Under the pieces are notes generated by a model. That model saw nothing but the letters and a program-made list of their open reading frames with translations, ran no database searches and was not told where the DNA came from. Shown piece after piece: positions 1 to 8,341 of a stretch of 64,000 bases of DNA; position 1 is the stretch's first letter, and every line of letters starts with the position of its first letter. Origin of the DNA: Acidimicrobiia bacterium (GTDB lineage: Bacteria > Actinomycetota > Acidimicrobiia > IMCC26256 > PALSA-610); assembly GCA_036271555.1 (NCBI GenBank), contig DATBAK010000008.1, forward strand, positions 1-64,000, given 5' to 3'. The position numbers and the translations under genes are program-made.

Positions 1-84
1 TCGTCCGGACTGAGGACCGCCGGGGGCATGCGGGTATTCTACCTACGTCCGTAGTGCAAATCCCCCGGCCATACGGAGACGCCG

Positions 85-1209
85 ATGCCGACCGAGGCCC
101 AAGTCGTCGAGGCCCTGCGGCCGGTCGAGGATCCCGAGATCCACCGCTCGATCGTCGATCTCGGCATGGTCCGAGGCGTTGCGTTCTCGGGTGATCGGGT
201 GCAGGTCACGGTCGCGCTCACGGTCGCCGGCTGTCCGCTCCGGAACGAGATCACCAGCCGGGTGAGCAACGCGGTCGTCGCGCTCGACGGCGTCGCCGCG
301 GTCGATCTCGATTTCACGGTCATGACCGACGAGGAGCGCCAGGCCCTCGCCCAGCGGCTGAGGTCGGAAGGTCCGACCGCGGGCGCCGGCGACGGCGGTC
401 AGCCCGGTCGCGTCAACCCGTTCACCGACTCCCGCACCCGAATCATTGCGGTCGCGTCGGGCAAGGGCGGCGTCGGCAAGTCGTCGGTCACCACGAACCT
501 CGCGGTCGCGCTCGCGCAGGCCGGCCACAAGGTCGCCGCGGTCGACGCCGACGTGTGGGGATTCTCGATGCCGCGCATGCTCGGCATCGACCGGCCGCCG
601 GTCGTGATCGACGACCTCATCGTGCCGCCCGAGGCCAACGGCGTCACGCTCATCTCGATGGGCTTCTTCGCCCGCGAGGACCAGCCTGTCGTGTGGCGGG
701 GGCCGATGCTCCACAAGGCGCTCGAGCAGTTCCTCACCGACGTGCACTGGGGCGAGCCCGACTTCCTCATCGTCGACATGCCGCCCGGCACCGGCGACAT
801 CGCGCTCTCGATGGCACAGTTCCTGCCCCGCGCGGAAGTGCTCATCGTCACGACACCGCAGCCCGCCGCGCAACGCGTCGCGCAGCGCGCCGCGTACATG
901 GCGAAGCGCGTGAACCTGCAAGTGATCGGCGTCATCGAGAACATGTCGTGGTTCCGCGGCGACGACGGCAAGGAGTACCGGCTCTTCGGCGAGGGCGGCG
1001 GTCACGAGCTCGCCGAGGATCTCGGAGTGCCGCTCATCGGTCAGGTGCCGCTCGTGCCCGAGCTGCGCGAGGGCGGCGACTCCGGTCGGCCGATCGTCGT
1101 GGCCGATCCCGACGACGAAGCCGCGCAGGTGTTCCGATCGATCGCTCACGCGCTCACGCACGAGCTCGCGCCGCACCGCGTGTATCGCACTGAGCTCAAG
1201 ATCGTCTGA
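85..1209 (+). CDS. mrp: Mrp/NBP35-family P-loop ATPase (iron-sulfur carrier)
   Basis: This 374-residue protein is a Mrp/ApbC-type ATPase, a family that carries and inserts Fe-S clusters in the cytosol. Residues 1-80 form a MIP18 (DUF59) domain with the typical start VVEALRPVEDPEIHRSIVDL. A P-loop GKGGVGKS lies at about residues 126-133, followed by the family segment ENMSWF and FGEGGG. Length and domain order match actinobacterial Mrp. The CxxC pair that many Mrp/Nbp35 proteins carry just after ENMSWF is absent here; the stretch reads RGDDGKEY. The ATG start has a weak upstream GGAGACGCCG. The downstream DUF3107 gene has its own promoter. Confidence 0.93.
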   Translation: MPTEAQVVEALRPVEDPEIHRSIVDLGMVRGVAFSGDRVQVTVALTVAGCPLRNEITSRVSNAVVALDGVAAVDLDFTVMTDEERQALAQRLRSEGPTAGAGDGGQPGRVNPFTDSRTRIIAVASGKGGVGKSSVTTNLAVALAQAGHKVAAVDADVWGFSMPRMLGIDRPPVVIDDLIVPPEANGVTLISMGFFAREDQPVVWRGPMLHKALEQFLTDVHWGEPDFLIVDMPPGTGDIALSMAQFLPRAEVLIVTTPQPAAQRVAQRAAYMAKRVNLQVIGVIENMSWFRGDDGKEYRLFGEGGGHELAEDLGVPLIGQVPLVPELREGGDSGRPIVVADPDDEAAQVFRSIAHALTHELAPHRVYRTELKIV

Positions 1210-1254
1210 GCCGCATCGGTTCGGCCCGGGGCAAGGGCACCGCGACCCATCCGG

Positions 1255-1260
1255 TAGGGT
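1255..1260 (+). promoter_or_regulatory. -10 hexamer TAGGGT, probable leaderless start
   Basis: TAGGGT ends 6 nt before the ATG of the DUF3107 gene, and no Shine-Dalgarno sequence lies between. Transcription would begin at or next to the start codon. Confidence 0.5.
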
Positions 1261-1266
1261 CGGCGC

Positions 1267-1494
1267 ATGGACGTCAAGATCGGCGTGGTCTACACGCCCA
1301 AAGAGCTGATCCTCGAGCTCCCCGGCGCAGCCGAAGACGTGCGCGCGACGATCGACGGCGCCGTCTCGGCGAAGCAGCCGATCGTCTGGCTGACCGACTC
1401 GAAGGGCCGTCGCGTCGGCGTGCCGACCGACAAGATCGCGTACGTGGAGATCGGCTCGGACGACTCGACGCCGAAGATCGGCTTCGGTCGCTGA
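1267..1494 (+). CDS. DUF3107 family protein
   Basis: A 75-residue soluble acidic protein of the actinobacterial DUF3107 family (mycobacterial counterpart Rv3208A/TB9.4). It starts MDVKIGVVYTPKELILELP and contains DKIAYVEIG near the C-terminus, both typical of the family, and the length is normal. Its function is unknown. It lies 58 nt after mrp and 9 nt before an ArsA-like ATPase gene, so it may be cotranscribed with the ATPase pair. Confidence 0.85.
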   Translation: MDVKIGVVYTPKELILELPGAAEDVRATIDGAVSAKQPIVWLTDSKGRRVGVPTDKIAYVEIGSDDSTPKIGFGR

Positions 1495-1503
1495 CGGATC
1501 GCC

Positions 1504-2469
1504 GTGGGTCCGGCGCCTGACCTGCTCGACTGCCGGCTGCTCTTCTTCACGGGGAAGGGCGGGGTCGGGAAGAGCACGATGGCGGCCGCGACCGCCATGC
1601 TCGCGGCCGACCGCGGTCGGCGGGTCCTGCTCGTCGACGTCGACGGGAAGGGCGATCTCGCGACGCTCTTCGAGCACGCGCCGGTCGGCTTCTCGCCGGT
1701 ACAGGTGCATCCGGGCGTGCTCGCGATGTCGATGGACACCGAGGCGTCGCTCCAGGAGTACCTGCGGCTCAACCTGAAGGTGCCGGTGCTCGGTCGCCTC
1801 GGCCCCCTCGCGCGCGTGCTCGACTTCGTCGCAACCGCGGCGCCGGGCGTGAAGGAGATCCTGACCATCGGCAAGATCTGCTGGGAGACGCGCGAGTCGA
1901 TCGAGGGTCGCGCCGACTTCGACATGGTCGTCGTCGACGCGTCGGCGAGCGGTCACATCGTCGCTCAACTCGGCGCGCCCACCGCGATCCAAGAGCTCGT
2001 CGACGTCGGTCCCGTGCGATCGCAGACCGACTGGCTCGTCGAGATCCTCTCCGACCCCGCGCTCACTGCGGTGAACGTCGTGACGACGCCTGAGGAGATG
2101 CCGGTCGCGGAGACGATCGAGCTCGTCGGGCGGCTGCGCACCGAGGTGACCGTTCCGCTCGGCACGGTCATCGTGAACCGCGTGCTGCCCGAGCTGTTCA
2201 CGGTCGCCGACGAGGAGACGTTCGCGGCACTGCGCGAGCCCGCGGTGTCCGGCGCGCTCGCGGGCGTCGCAGGTTCGGGCACCACGGAGGTGCTCGACGG
2301 CGCGCGCCTCGCGGTGTCGCTGCGGCGGACCGGCGCGACGCACCTCGCGGAGCTCGACGAGGCGGTCGACCTGCCGCTCCTCTACGTGCCGTACCTGTTC
2401 GCGCGCGTGCACGGCCGGCGCGTGCTGCGCATGGTCGCCGACGCTCTCGGCGAGGAGCTCGGTCTGTGA
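1504..2469 (+). CDS. ArsA-like ATPase, first subunit (Rv3679-like)
   Basis: A 321-residue P-loop ATPase of the ArsA/GET3 superfamily. The deviant Walker A GKGGVGKST is at about residues 18-26, LLVDVDGKGDL follows, and MVVVDASASGH is the switch region. It resembles the shorter partner of the actinobacterial pair Rv3679/Rv3680 (BagA/BagB), which is linked in mycobacteria to envelope integrity and glycerol or glycopeptide sensitivity. It starts with GTG, 9 nt after DUF3107, and overlaps the next ATPase gene by 4 nt (GTGA), so the two are probably made in equal amounts. No metalloid-binding cysteine cluster is seen, so arsenite transport is unlikely. Confidence 0.87.
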   Translation: MGPAPDLLDCRLLFFTGKGGVGKSTMAAATAMLAADRGRRVLLVDVDGKGDLATLFEHAPVGFSPVQVHPGVLAMSMDTEASLQEYLRLNLKVPVLGRLGPLARVLDFVATAAPGVKEILTIGKICWETRESIEGRADFDMVVVDASASGHIVAQLGAPTAIQELVDVGPVRSQTDWLVEILSDPALTAVNVVTTPEEMPVAETIELVGRLRTEVTVPLGTVIVNRVLPELFTVADEETFAALREPAVSGALAGVAGSGTTEVLDGARLAVSLRRTGATHLAELDEAVDLPLLYVPYLFARVHGRRVLRMVADALGEELGL

Positions 2470-3713
2470 GCCCGACCGCAAACGCGTCGAGCGCGGCGAG
2501 CGCGTCGAGCGCGTCGTCGGGCAACGGCCTCGAACAGCTGCTCGCAGCGAAGGAGATCGTCGTCTTCTGCGGCTCGGGCGGCGTGGGCAAGACGTCGGTC
2601 GCGGCCGCGTGCGCGCTCGGCGCGGTGTGCCGGCTCGGCGGCAAGGTGCTCGTGCTCACGATCGATCCCGCGCGCCGGCTCGCGACCGCGTTGGGTCTCG
2701 ACGGCGTCGGCAACCTCGCGCGCCGTGTTCCGGCCGACGTCTTGAAGGCCGCCGGGGTCGAGGCGCGCGGCGAGCTGTGGGCCGCGATGCTCGACACCAA
2801 GCAGAGCTGGGACGAGCTCGTGCTGCGCCACGCGCCCGACGACGAGACCGCGTACCGCATCCTCGACAACCGCCTGTACCACAACATCACCGCGCGCTTC
2901 GTGCAGAGCCACGACTACATCGCGATGGAACGGCTCTACGAGCTGCACCAGAGCGGCGAGTACGACCTCATCGTCATCGACACCCCGCCGACGCGCAACG
3001 CGGCCGACTTCCTCGAAGCGCCGAAGCGGATGGCCGACTTCTTCGGTGGTCGGTTGCTGCGCTGGCTCACGTTGCCGTATCGCGTCGGTGGCAAGCGCGG
3101 CAGCCGCGTCATCAACGTCGCGAGCCGGCCGTTCTATCAAGTCGCCGACCGCATCCTCGGCAGCAAGTTCCTCGAGGACATCGCCGAGTTCTTCCTCAAC
3201 TTCCAGTCGATGTACGCGGGGTTCAGTGAGCGTGCGCGGGCGGTCGAGAAGCTGCTGCACGATCGGCGCACGACGTTCGCAGTCGTGACGACGCTCGAAG
3301 CGGCACCGCTGCACGAAGCCGAGCACTTCCGAGACCTGCTCGACGCGGGCAAGTTCCACCTCGGCGCGCTCGTGCTGAATCGCACGCTTCCCGATTCGCT
3401 GCTCTCCTCCGAGGGCGCGCGCACGGCCGCCCGCTTCACCGACGACGCGCCCGCGGTCGCGGCCGACCTCGCACGCGCGATCGGCGACGAGCATCCGGTC
3501 GTCGCCGACGAGGCGCGTACGGCGCGCGTCCTGCGTACGGTCGGCAGCTCGTTCCAGAACTTCTCGCTCGTCGCAAAGCGCGAAGCGGAGCTGCGCGTCG
3601 AGCTCACGGGTCGGCCGGAGGTCGTCGCACGCGTGCCGTCGTTCGACGACGAGATCACCGACCTTTCCGGGCTCGCGCGCATCGGTCGCGCACTGTTCGG
3701 AGACGACGCGTGA
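2466..3713 (+). CDS. ArsA-like ATPase, second subunit (Rv3680-like)
   Basis: A 415-residue ArsA/GET3-family ATPase and partner of the preceding protein. A Ser/Ala-rich start of about 20 residues precedes the P-loop GSGGVGKTS (about residues 37-45). LTIDPARRLATALGL and VIDTPPTRNAADFL are the Walker B and switch signatures. The GTG start overlaps the stop of the first ATPase, and the stop overlaps the GTG of the histidine kinase gene, so all three are translationally coupled. The longer, second position in the pair matches Rv3680 (BagB). The coupling to a PdtaS-like kinase is not the mycobacterial arrangement. Confidence 0.87.
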   Translation: MSPTANASSAASASSASSGNGLEQLLAAKEIVVFCGSGGVGKTSVAAACALGAVCRLGGKVLVLTIDPARRLATALGLDGVGNLARRVPADVLKAAGVEARGELWAAMLDTKQSWDELVLRHAPDDETAYRILDNRLYHNITARFVQSHDYIAMERLYELHQSGEYDLIVIDTPPTRNAADFLEAPKRMADFFGGRLLRWLTLPYRVGGKRGSRVINVASRPFYQVADRILGSKFLEDIAEFFLNFQSMYAGFSERARAVEKLLHDRRTTFAVVTTLEAAPLHEAEHFRDLLDAGKFHLGALVLNRTLPDSLLSSEGARTAARFTDDAPAVAADLARAIGDEHPVVADEARTARVLRTVGSSFQNFSLVAKREAELRVELTGRPEVVARVPSFDDEITDLSGLARIGRALFGDDA

Positions 3714-5164
3714 CCCTGCTGCCGATCGCGCTGAGCCGAACCGAGCTGAACGCCAAGCAGCTCGACCACGTGCTGCGGCTCGCGGGCACATGGCGGCCGC
3801 TCGCCGACCTCTCGTTCTCGGATCTGTTGCTGCTCGCGCCGATCGCGGAGGAAGCCGGGCACCGTTTCGTCGTGCTCGCGCAGGTACGGCCGACGACCGG
3901 TCAGACGATCTACCCGACCGACATGGTCGGCACGATCGTCGACGAGGTCGAGCGCCCGTTGCTCATGCGCTCGCTGCGCACCGGCGAGATCGTCGAGAAC
4001 GACACGCCCGCGATCGGCACGAAAGAGCGTGTGCGCGTGCAATGCATCCCGGTGCGCTGCGACGAGGAGATCGTCGCGCTCGTCACGCGCGATCTCTCGA
4101 TGACGTCGTCGCGGCGACCGGGCGAGCTCGAGCGCACGTACCAGGAGACCTTCGAGCGTTTCGCCCGCATGATCTCGCAGGGTTCGTTCCCGTTCGCGCG
4201 CGAGGAGATCGAGCTCGAGACGTCGCCGCGCGTCGGTGACGGCGTGATCATCATCGACGACGAGACGCGCGTGAAGTTCGCGAGTCCGAACGCGGTCAGC
4301 TCGATGCACCGGATGGGCATCCACGCGTACGCGAACGGTCAGCTGCTGCGCGAGGTCGGCTTCGACGACGCCGCGCCGCACGCGGCGTTGAACGCGAGCC
4401 TGCCCGTGACCGAGGAGCTCGAACGCGGCGACGTGTCGGTGCTGCTGCGCGTGCTGCCGATGCTCGAATCGGGTCGTCCGATCGGCGCCATCATGATGAT
4501 CCGCGACGTCACCGACCTGCGCCGGCGTGATCGCATGCTCCTCTCGAAGGATGCGACGATCCGCGAGATCCACCACCGCGTGAAGAACAACCTCCAGACG
4601 ATCGCATCGCTGCTGCGGCTCCAGGCGCGCCGGTTGGGATCACCGGAGGCGCGCGGCGCGCTCGCGGAGTCGGAGCGCCGCATCCGTTCGATCGCGATCG
4701 TGCACGAGACGCTGTCGCGCGATGCCGGCGACGTCGTGCACGTCGGCGAGATCCTCCGGCCGCTCGTACGCGTCGTCGAGGAGAGCGTCGCGTCGCCCGA
4801 CCGCACGATCCACTTCAACGTCGAGGGTGACGCGGGCGACCTGCCCGGCGAGGTCGCGACGCCGCTCGCCGTCGTGCTCAACGAGCTGATGCAGAACGCG
4901 GTCGACCACGCGTTTCCCGACCGGCACGAAGGTCAGGTCACCGTGCGGCTCGCCCGCTCGGAGGACCACGTGCTCGTCGACGTCGTCGACGACGGCGTCG
5001 GCTTGCCGCCCGGCTTCTCGCTCGACGGCTCACGCGGCCTCGGCCTGTCGATCGTGCACGCGCTCGTGACCGGTGAGCTCGACGGCGCGATCGAGATGCG
5101 CGACGGCGACGGCACGACCGTGCACGTCCAGGTGCCGATCGCGATGCCGCGCGTCGAACTCTGA
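3710..5164 (+). CDS. pdtaS: PdtaS-like sensor histidine kinase (HisKA_2 family)
   Basis: A 484-residue cytosolic histidine kinase without membrane segments. Residues 1-150 resemble the GAF-like N-terminal domain of PdtaS (Rv3220c), about 180-270 are a PAS domain (DGVIIIDDETRVKFASPNA), and the HisKA_2 block IHHRVKNNLQTIASLLRLQA carries the phospho-acceptor at about residue 288. The HATPase has NELMQNAVDHAF (about 390), DDGVGLPPGF and GLGLSIV. In mycobacteria the partner PdtaR is an ANTAR antitermination regulator; no pdtaR is present in this window. The GTG start overlaps the ATPase stop. In mycobacteria pdtaS lies beside whiB1, and a WhiB1-like gene is 1 kb away here. Confidence 0.88.
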   Translation: MTLLPIALSRTELNAKQLDHVLRLAGTWRPLADLSFSDLLLLAPIAEEAGHRFVVLAQVRPTTGQTIYPTDMVGTIVDEVERPLLMRSLRTGEIVENDTPAIGTKERVRVQCIPVRCDEEIVALVTRDLSMTSSRRPGELERTYQETFERFARMISQGSFPFAREEIELETSPRVGDGVIIIDDETRVKFASPNAVSSMHRMGIHAYANGQLLREVGFDDAAPHAALNASLPVTEELERGDVSVLLRVLPMLESGRPIGAIMMIRDVTDLRRRDRMLLSKDATIREIHHRVKNNLQTIASLLRLQARRLGSPEARGALAESERRIRSIAIVHETLSRDAGDVVHVGEILRPLVRVVEESVASPDRTIHFNVEGDAGDLPGEVATPLAVVLNELMQNAVDHAFPDRHEGQVTVRLARSEDHVLVDVVDDGVGLPPGFSLDGSRGLGLSIVHALVTGELDGAIEMRDGDGTTVHVQVPIAMPRVEL

Positions 5165-5172
5165 GACTCGCT

Positions 5173-5231
5173 TTCTGGTCGGGCTCGCAAGCTTCACCCG
5201 TCCCTGACGCCTCAGGCTCCGAGTCGGGCGG
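5173..5231. repeat. Intergenic repeat, copy A
   Basis: TTCTGGTCGGGCTCGC (5173-5188), TCCCTGACGC (5201-5210) and GTCGGGCGG (5223-5231) recur in the same order and nearly the same spacing at 10771-10830. It lies just after the pdtaS stop, in the 144-nt gap before the sulfotransferase gene. It looks like a degenerate intergenic repeat family. Confidence 0.5.
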
Positions 5232-5308
5232 GACGCCCAGCGACCCGGCCGTTCCCGCGGGCTGAAGCACGTGGTTTAGTCGAGGCGCCCGACGTCAAGA
5301 ATCTCTTC

Positions 5309-6154
5309 GTGCGGGGGACACATGGGCGACGGCCCGTTGCGGCCTACTTCGGTCATCACAAGTGCGGCAGCCGCTGGATCGCCGAGGTCGTCGAGCAGGT
5401 CTGCGACGAGTCGGGGCTCTCGAACTGGAGCACCGCGGACGCCGGACCCTTTGCCGACGGCACGGTCGCGACCTGGGCCGAACGGGAGCGCATCGACGTC
5501 GTGTCGTTCACGAACGCGCACCCGCACTTCCTCCCGGCGGTGGGGCAGCTGCGCGGCTTTCACGTCGTGCGCGACCCACGCGACATCTGCGTCTCCGCGT
5601 ACTACTCGCACCGGCACTCGCACTCGACCGAGGTGTGGCCGCAACTCGCGCCGGTACGGACACGGCTCGGTGAGATCGGCGTCGACGAAGGTCTCGCGTT
5701 CGAGCTCGAGTTCCTCGCGCCCGTCTTCGAGTCGATGGAAGCGTGGGACTACACGCGCCCCGACGTCCTCGAGCTGCGATTCGAGGATCTCGTCGCCGAC
5801 GACGTCGGGGGTCTCACGCGCGCCATCGAGTTCATCGGCCTCGGTCCGGGCGGCGGACGCGCGCTCGACGGCCCGTCAGCCCTGCACGTCGTCGCGCAGA
5901 AGGTGCGGCGCCGGCTCGGCCTGGCTGCGTCGACCCGCCGCCTGAAGCGCGAGCGCCTCGCTTCGATCATCGGCGCGCACTCGTTCGCGGCGAAGGCCGG
6001 TGGGCGTCGGCGCGGTGACGTCGACGAGCAGAGCCACTACCGCTCGGGCACGCCCGGCGACTGGCGCACCCATTTCACCGCCGAGCACGTCACGCAGTTC
6101 AAGACCGCGTACCCGACGCTCCTCGCCCGCCTCGGCTACGCCGAGGACTGGTAG
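5309..6154 (+). CDS. Sulfotransferase family protein
   Basis: A 281-residue PAPS-dependent sulfotransferase-fold protein. The 5'-phosphosulfate loop is degenerate (FGHHKCGSRWIAEVV near residue 15), and the 3'-phosphate motif is RDPRDICVSAYYSH (about residues 90-103), which is the clearest family mark. RFEDLVADD follows at about 155. The substrate cannot be told; relatives act on glycolipids, carbohydrates or proteins. The only in-frame start near the first motif is GTG 5309, with no good Shine-Dalgarno. The gene stands alone, convergent with whiB. Confidence 0.82.
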   Translation: MRGTHGRRPVAAYFGHHKCGSRWIAEVVEQVCDESGLSNWSTADAGPFADGTVATWAERERIDVVSFTNAHPHFLPAVGQLRGFHVVRDPRDICVSAYYSHRHSHSTEVWPQLAPVRTRLGEIGVDEGLAFELEFLAPVFESMEAWDYTRPDVLELRFEDLVADDVGGLTRAIEFIGLGPGGGRALDGPSALHVVAQKVRRRLGLAASTRRLKRERLASIIGAHSFAAKAGGRRRGDVDEQSHYRSGTPGDWRTHFTAEHVTQFKTAYPTLLARLGYAEDW

Positions 6155-6166
6155 CGAGCTCGCGGT

Positions 6167-6457
6167 TCAGCCGACTCGTCTCTGGTCGGCGAGCCAGCTC
6201 TTGCGGAGCTTGCGGCGCTCCTCCTCGGTCGTCGCACCCCAGACGCCCGCTTCCTGGTTCGTCGCGAGCGCGAACTCGAGGCAGCGCTCGGTCACTGGGC
6301 AGGACTGGCAGACGTCTTTCGCCGCGTCGATCTGGTCGAGGGCGAGGCCGGTCGTGCCGATCGGGAAGAAGAGATCGGGGTTCGAGTCGCGACACGAAGC
6401 GTCGACCCGCCAGTCGTCTTCGTCCCAGTCGTGCGTCCGGATCCAGGTCAGTGCCAC
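6167..6457 (-). CDS. whiB: WhiB-family Fe-S transcription regulator (WhiB1-like)
   Basis: A 96-residue WhiB protein. Four cysteines that bind a [4Fe-4S] cluster are in ASCRDSNPDLFF, the pair CQSC and ERCLEFAL; the GVWGATTEEERRKLRK turn and basic tail follow. The DPELFFP-like region and spacing resemble WhiB1, an essential NO-responsive partner of the housekeeping sigma factor. The GTG at 6457 is chosen because GAGGGGGG stands 6 nt upstream; an in-frame extension to 6544 would add arginine-rich sequence not seen in the family. A promoter lies at 6545-6574. Confidence 0.9.
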   Translation of the reverse strand: MALTWIRTHDWDEDDWRVDASCRDSNPDLFFPIGTTGLALDQIDAAKDVCQSCPVTERCLEFALATNQEAGVWGATTEEERRKLRKSWLADQRRVG

Positions 6458-6544
6458 GGTGTTCCCCCCTCGCGGTCGCACAGCCCGCCGGCTTGTGCGC
6501 CTTCTCACGTATGCGGGGCGGGCGACTGCCCCGCAGTTACCCAC

Positions 6545-6574
6545 AGGCTATGAGGGTCCTTGACATTCCCGCAA
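6545..6574 (-). promoter_or_regulatory. Predicted whiB promoter
   Basis: On the minus strand TTGCGG (6569-6574) is followed after 18 nt by TAGCCT (6545-6550). This gives a leader of roughly 80 nt ending in the strong GAGGGGGG ribosome site. Confidence 0.4.
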
Positions 6575-6606
6575 GGCCTCTGACCTGCTGGTTTGCGCTC
6601 GGGGGT

Positions 6607-6618
6607 GGAACCGGTTCC
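6607..6618. promoter_or_regulatory. Perfect 12-bp palindrome GGAACCGGTTCC
   Basis: It sits between the whiB and GDPD promoters, about 34 bp upstream of the GDPD -10 hexamer, where an operator would be expected. The binding protein is unknown. Confidence 0.3.
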
Positions 6619-6651
6619 CGGTTCGCGGGCCGGTCGTCCCCACGGTGTGCG

Positions 6652-6657
6652 TAGCCT
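6652..6657 (+). promoter_or_regulatory. -10 hexamer TAGCCT, probable leaderless start
   Basis: TAGCCT ends 7 nt before the GTG of the GDPD gene, with no ribosome site between. It also supports GTG 6665 as the true start. Confidence 0.5.
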
Positions 6658-6664
6658 GACCCCC

Positions 6665-7372
6665 GTGATCCGTCGCCCGCTCGTGCTCGGCCACCGCGGG
6701 GCTTCACGGCAGGCAGCGGAGAACACGGTCGACGCGTTCACACGGGCGCGCGAGCTGGGCGCCGATGGTGTCGAGCTCGACGTGAGACGCACGCGCGACG
6801 GCGTGCTGGTCGTCAGCCACGATCCGATGGTCGCGGGTGCGGGCGTGCTCGTCGAGCACTCGTTCGCCGAGCTGCGGGCGACTGCGCCGTCGGTCCCGAC
6901 GCTCGCCGAGGCGTTCGACGCGCTCGAAGGGCTCGTGGTGAACGTGGAGATCAAGGGTTTCCCAACGGAACCCGACGCCGATCCCGAGCGCATCGTCGCG
7001 CGCGGCGTCGTCGAGCTGGTCGACGCGCGTGACCTGCGCGAGCGCGTGATCGTGTCGTCGTTCGAGCTCGACTGCGTCGACGCCGTGCACGGGCTCGATC
7101 CTCGCATCACGACCGCGTGGCTCACGATGAGCTTGCCGACGGCGACGTCGCTGCCCATCGCGGTCGAGCGCGGTCACACGTGGGTGCATCCCGACCGCGA
7201 GACGATGCGCGGCGCCGCGGCCGAGGCCACGATGCGCGCAGCCGTGTCGCTCGGCCGTCGCATCGACGTGTGGACGGTGGACGATCCCGACGAGATGCGC
7301 GCGCTCGCGGCCGCCGGTGTCGACGCGATCATCACGAACGTGCCCGACGTCGCGCTTGCGGTGTTGGGCTAG
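6665..7372 (+). CDS. Glycerophosphodiester phosphodiesterase
   Basis: A 235-residue GDPD-family TIM barrel that splits glycerophosphodiesters into an alcohol and glycerol 3-phosphate. It has the catalytic HRGASRQAAENT (about residues 9-20), ELDVRRTRDGVLVVSHDP with the metal-binding Glu/Asp and second catalytic His, VNVEIK near 95, and the C-terminal WTVDD and AIITNVPD. There is no signal peptide, so the enzyme is cytosolic. Its stop codon shares the CTAG tetranucleotide with the stop of the convergent lipid kinase gene. Confidence 0.9.
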   Translation: MIRRPLVLGHRGASRQAAENTVDAFTRARELGADGVELDVRRTRDGVLVVSHDPMVAGAGVLVEHSFAELRATAPSVPTLAEAFDALEGLVVNVEIKGFPTEPDADPERIVARGVVELVDARDLRERVIVSSFELDCVDAVHGLDPRITTAWLTMSLPTATSLPIAVERGHTWVHPDRETMRGAAAEATMRAAVSLGRRIDVWTVDDPDEMRALAAAGVDAIITNVPDVALAVLG

Positions 7373-8283
7373 GGAAGGACGAGCTCGAGCACGTCGGGCG
7401 CGTAGCCGAGCTCGAGCCGGGTCGCGATCGCGACGTAGTCGCCGTCGACCTGCCAGGGGAACGGACGGGTCGCGGTGATCTCGAGCTGCGTGAGCCCCGA
7501 GCGGTGCACGACGCCCGGCCGGCGCGCGAGGTAGTGGCCGCCGAGCATCGCCGAGCCCGCACCAGCGAGCAGCGTCACGGGGTCCATCGCCTGGAAGGCG
7601 TTCACCGAGAGCGGTGTGTCGAGGCCGGCTTCCGGTGCGACCACGAGTCCGCGCCGACCGAGATAGGTGTACGGGCTCGTCTTCGAGACGATCGCGAAGC
7701 CCGCGTCGGTGACGGTCTCGCCGGTGGGGAGGCGCACGTCGAAGCGCTGCCGCCGGCGGTCGTAGTGACGGAACCAGGTGTCGAGCGCGGCGGCGACGTA
7801 GAGCGGGTGTGCGAAGTAGCGCTTGAGCGGGCGCCGCCGCTCGACCCGTTTGATGACCGCGGCGTCGAAGCCGATGCCGCAGTGGAAGAGGAAGTGCCGG
7901 TCGTTGGCGACGCCGAGCCCGATGCGCAGCCGCGAGCCGCGCCGCAGCGACCCGAGCAGGCGCTCGGCCGCGACCGTCGGCGTGAGCGAGACGCCGAGCG
8001 TGCGCGCGTACACGTTCGTCGAGCCACCGGGCAGCGGCGCGAGCGCGGCGTCGGTTCCCGCGAGACCGTTCGCGGCCTCGTTGAGCGTGCCGTCGCCCGC
8101 GAGCACCGCGACGATGTCGAAGCCGCGATCGGCGGCCTCGCGCGCGAGCGTGGTCGCGTGCTGCGGTCGCTGCGTCGGCAGCAGCTCCACCGTGTGCTCA
8201 CGCGCGAGCACCGCGCGCACCGCGTCGCGATCGGTCGCGGTGACCTTGGACGCGGTGGCGTTCACGAGAAGGGCAACCCGCAC
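7369..8283 (-). CDS. Diacylglycerol/lipid kinase-family protein (YegS/DgkB type)
   Basis: A 304-residue DAGK-catalytic-fold protein that would phosphorylate a lipid such as diacylglycerol. The nucleotide loop reads LAGDGTLNEAANGL (the usual GGDGT is AGDGT here) at about residues 61-74, and PLPGGSTNVYAR follows. The C-terminal half has HCGIGFDAAVIKRVE and DGDYV, as in YegS/BmrU relatives. GTG start, with TACTCT 8 nt upstream on the minus strand. It is convergent with GDPD, and both genes fit phospholipid turnover. Confidence 0.85.
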   Translation of the reverse strand: MRVALLVNATASKVTATDRDAVRAVLAREHTVELLPTQRPQHATTLAREAADRGFDIVAVLAGDGTLNEAANGLAGTDAALAPLPGGSTNVYARTLGVSLTPTVAAERLLGSLRRGSRLRIGLGVANDRHFLFHCGIGFDAAVIKRVERRRPLKRYFAHPLYVAAALDTWFRHYDRRRQRFDVRLPTGETVTDAGFAIVSKTSPYTYLGRRGLVVAPEAGLDTPLSVNAFQAMDPVTLLAGAGSAMLGGHYLARRPGVVHRSGLTQLEITATRPFPWQVDGDYVAIATRLELGYAPDVLELVLP

Positions 8284-8291
8284 GGGCGGGC

Positions 8292-8333
8292 AGAGTATCG
8301 GGCTCGCTTCGCGAGACCGTGCGTTCGTAGCAT
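8292..8333. promoter_or_regulatory. Divergent -10 pair for lipid kinase and UDG genes
   Basis: On the minus strand TACTCT (8292-8297) ends 8 nt before the lipid kinase GTG. On the plus strand TAGCAT (8328-8333) ends 8 nt before the UDG ATG. Both transcripts look leaderless. Confidence 0.45.
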
Positions 8334-8341
8334 CCGGCTCG

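Noticed and set aside
43-2481. An 812-residue open frame antisense to mrp and the first ArsA-like ATPase
   Set aside because: Arg/Asp/His-rich composition with no motif; it is the complement of strong coding sequence in high-GC DNA. The same applies to long frames at 14325-17165, 37877-39454 and 60692-62047.
1504-3713. Arsenite efflux ATPase function for the ArsA-like pair
   Set aside because: No metalloid-binding cysteine cluster and no arsB or arsR nearby; the pair fits the Rv3679/Rv3680 type.
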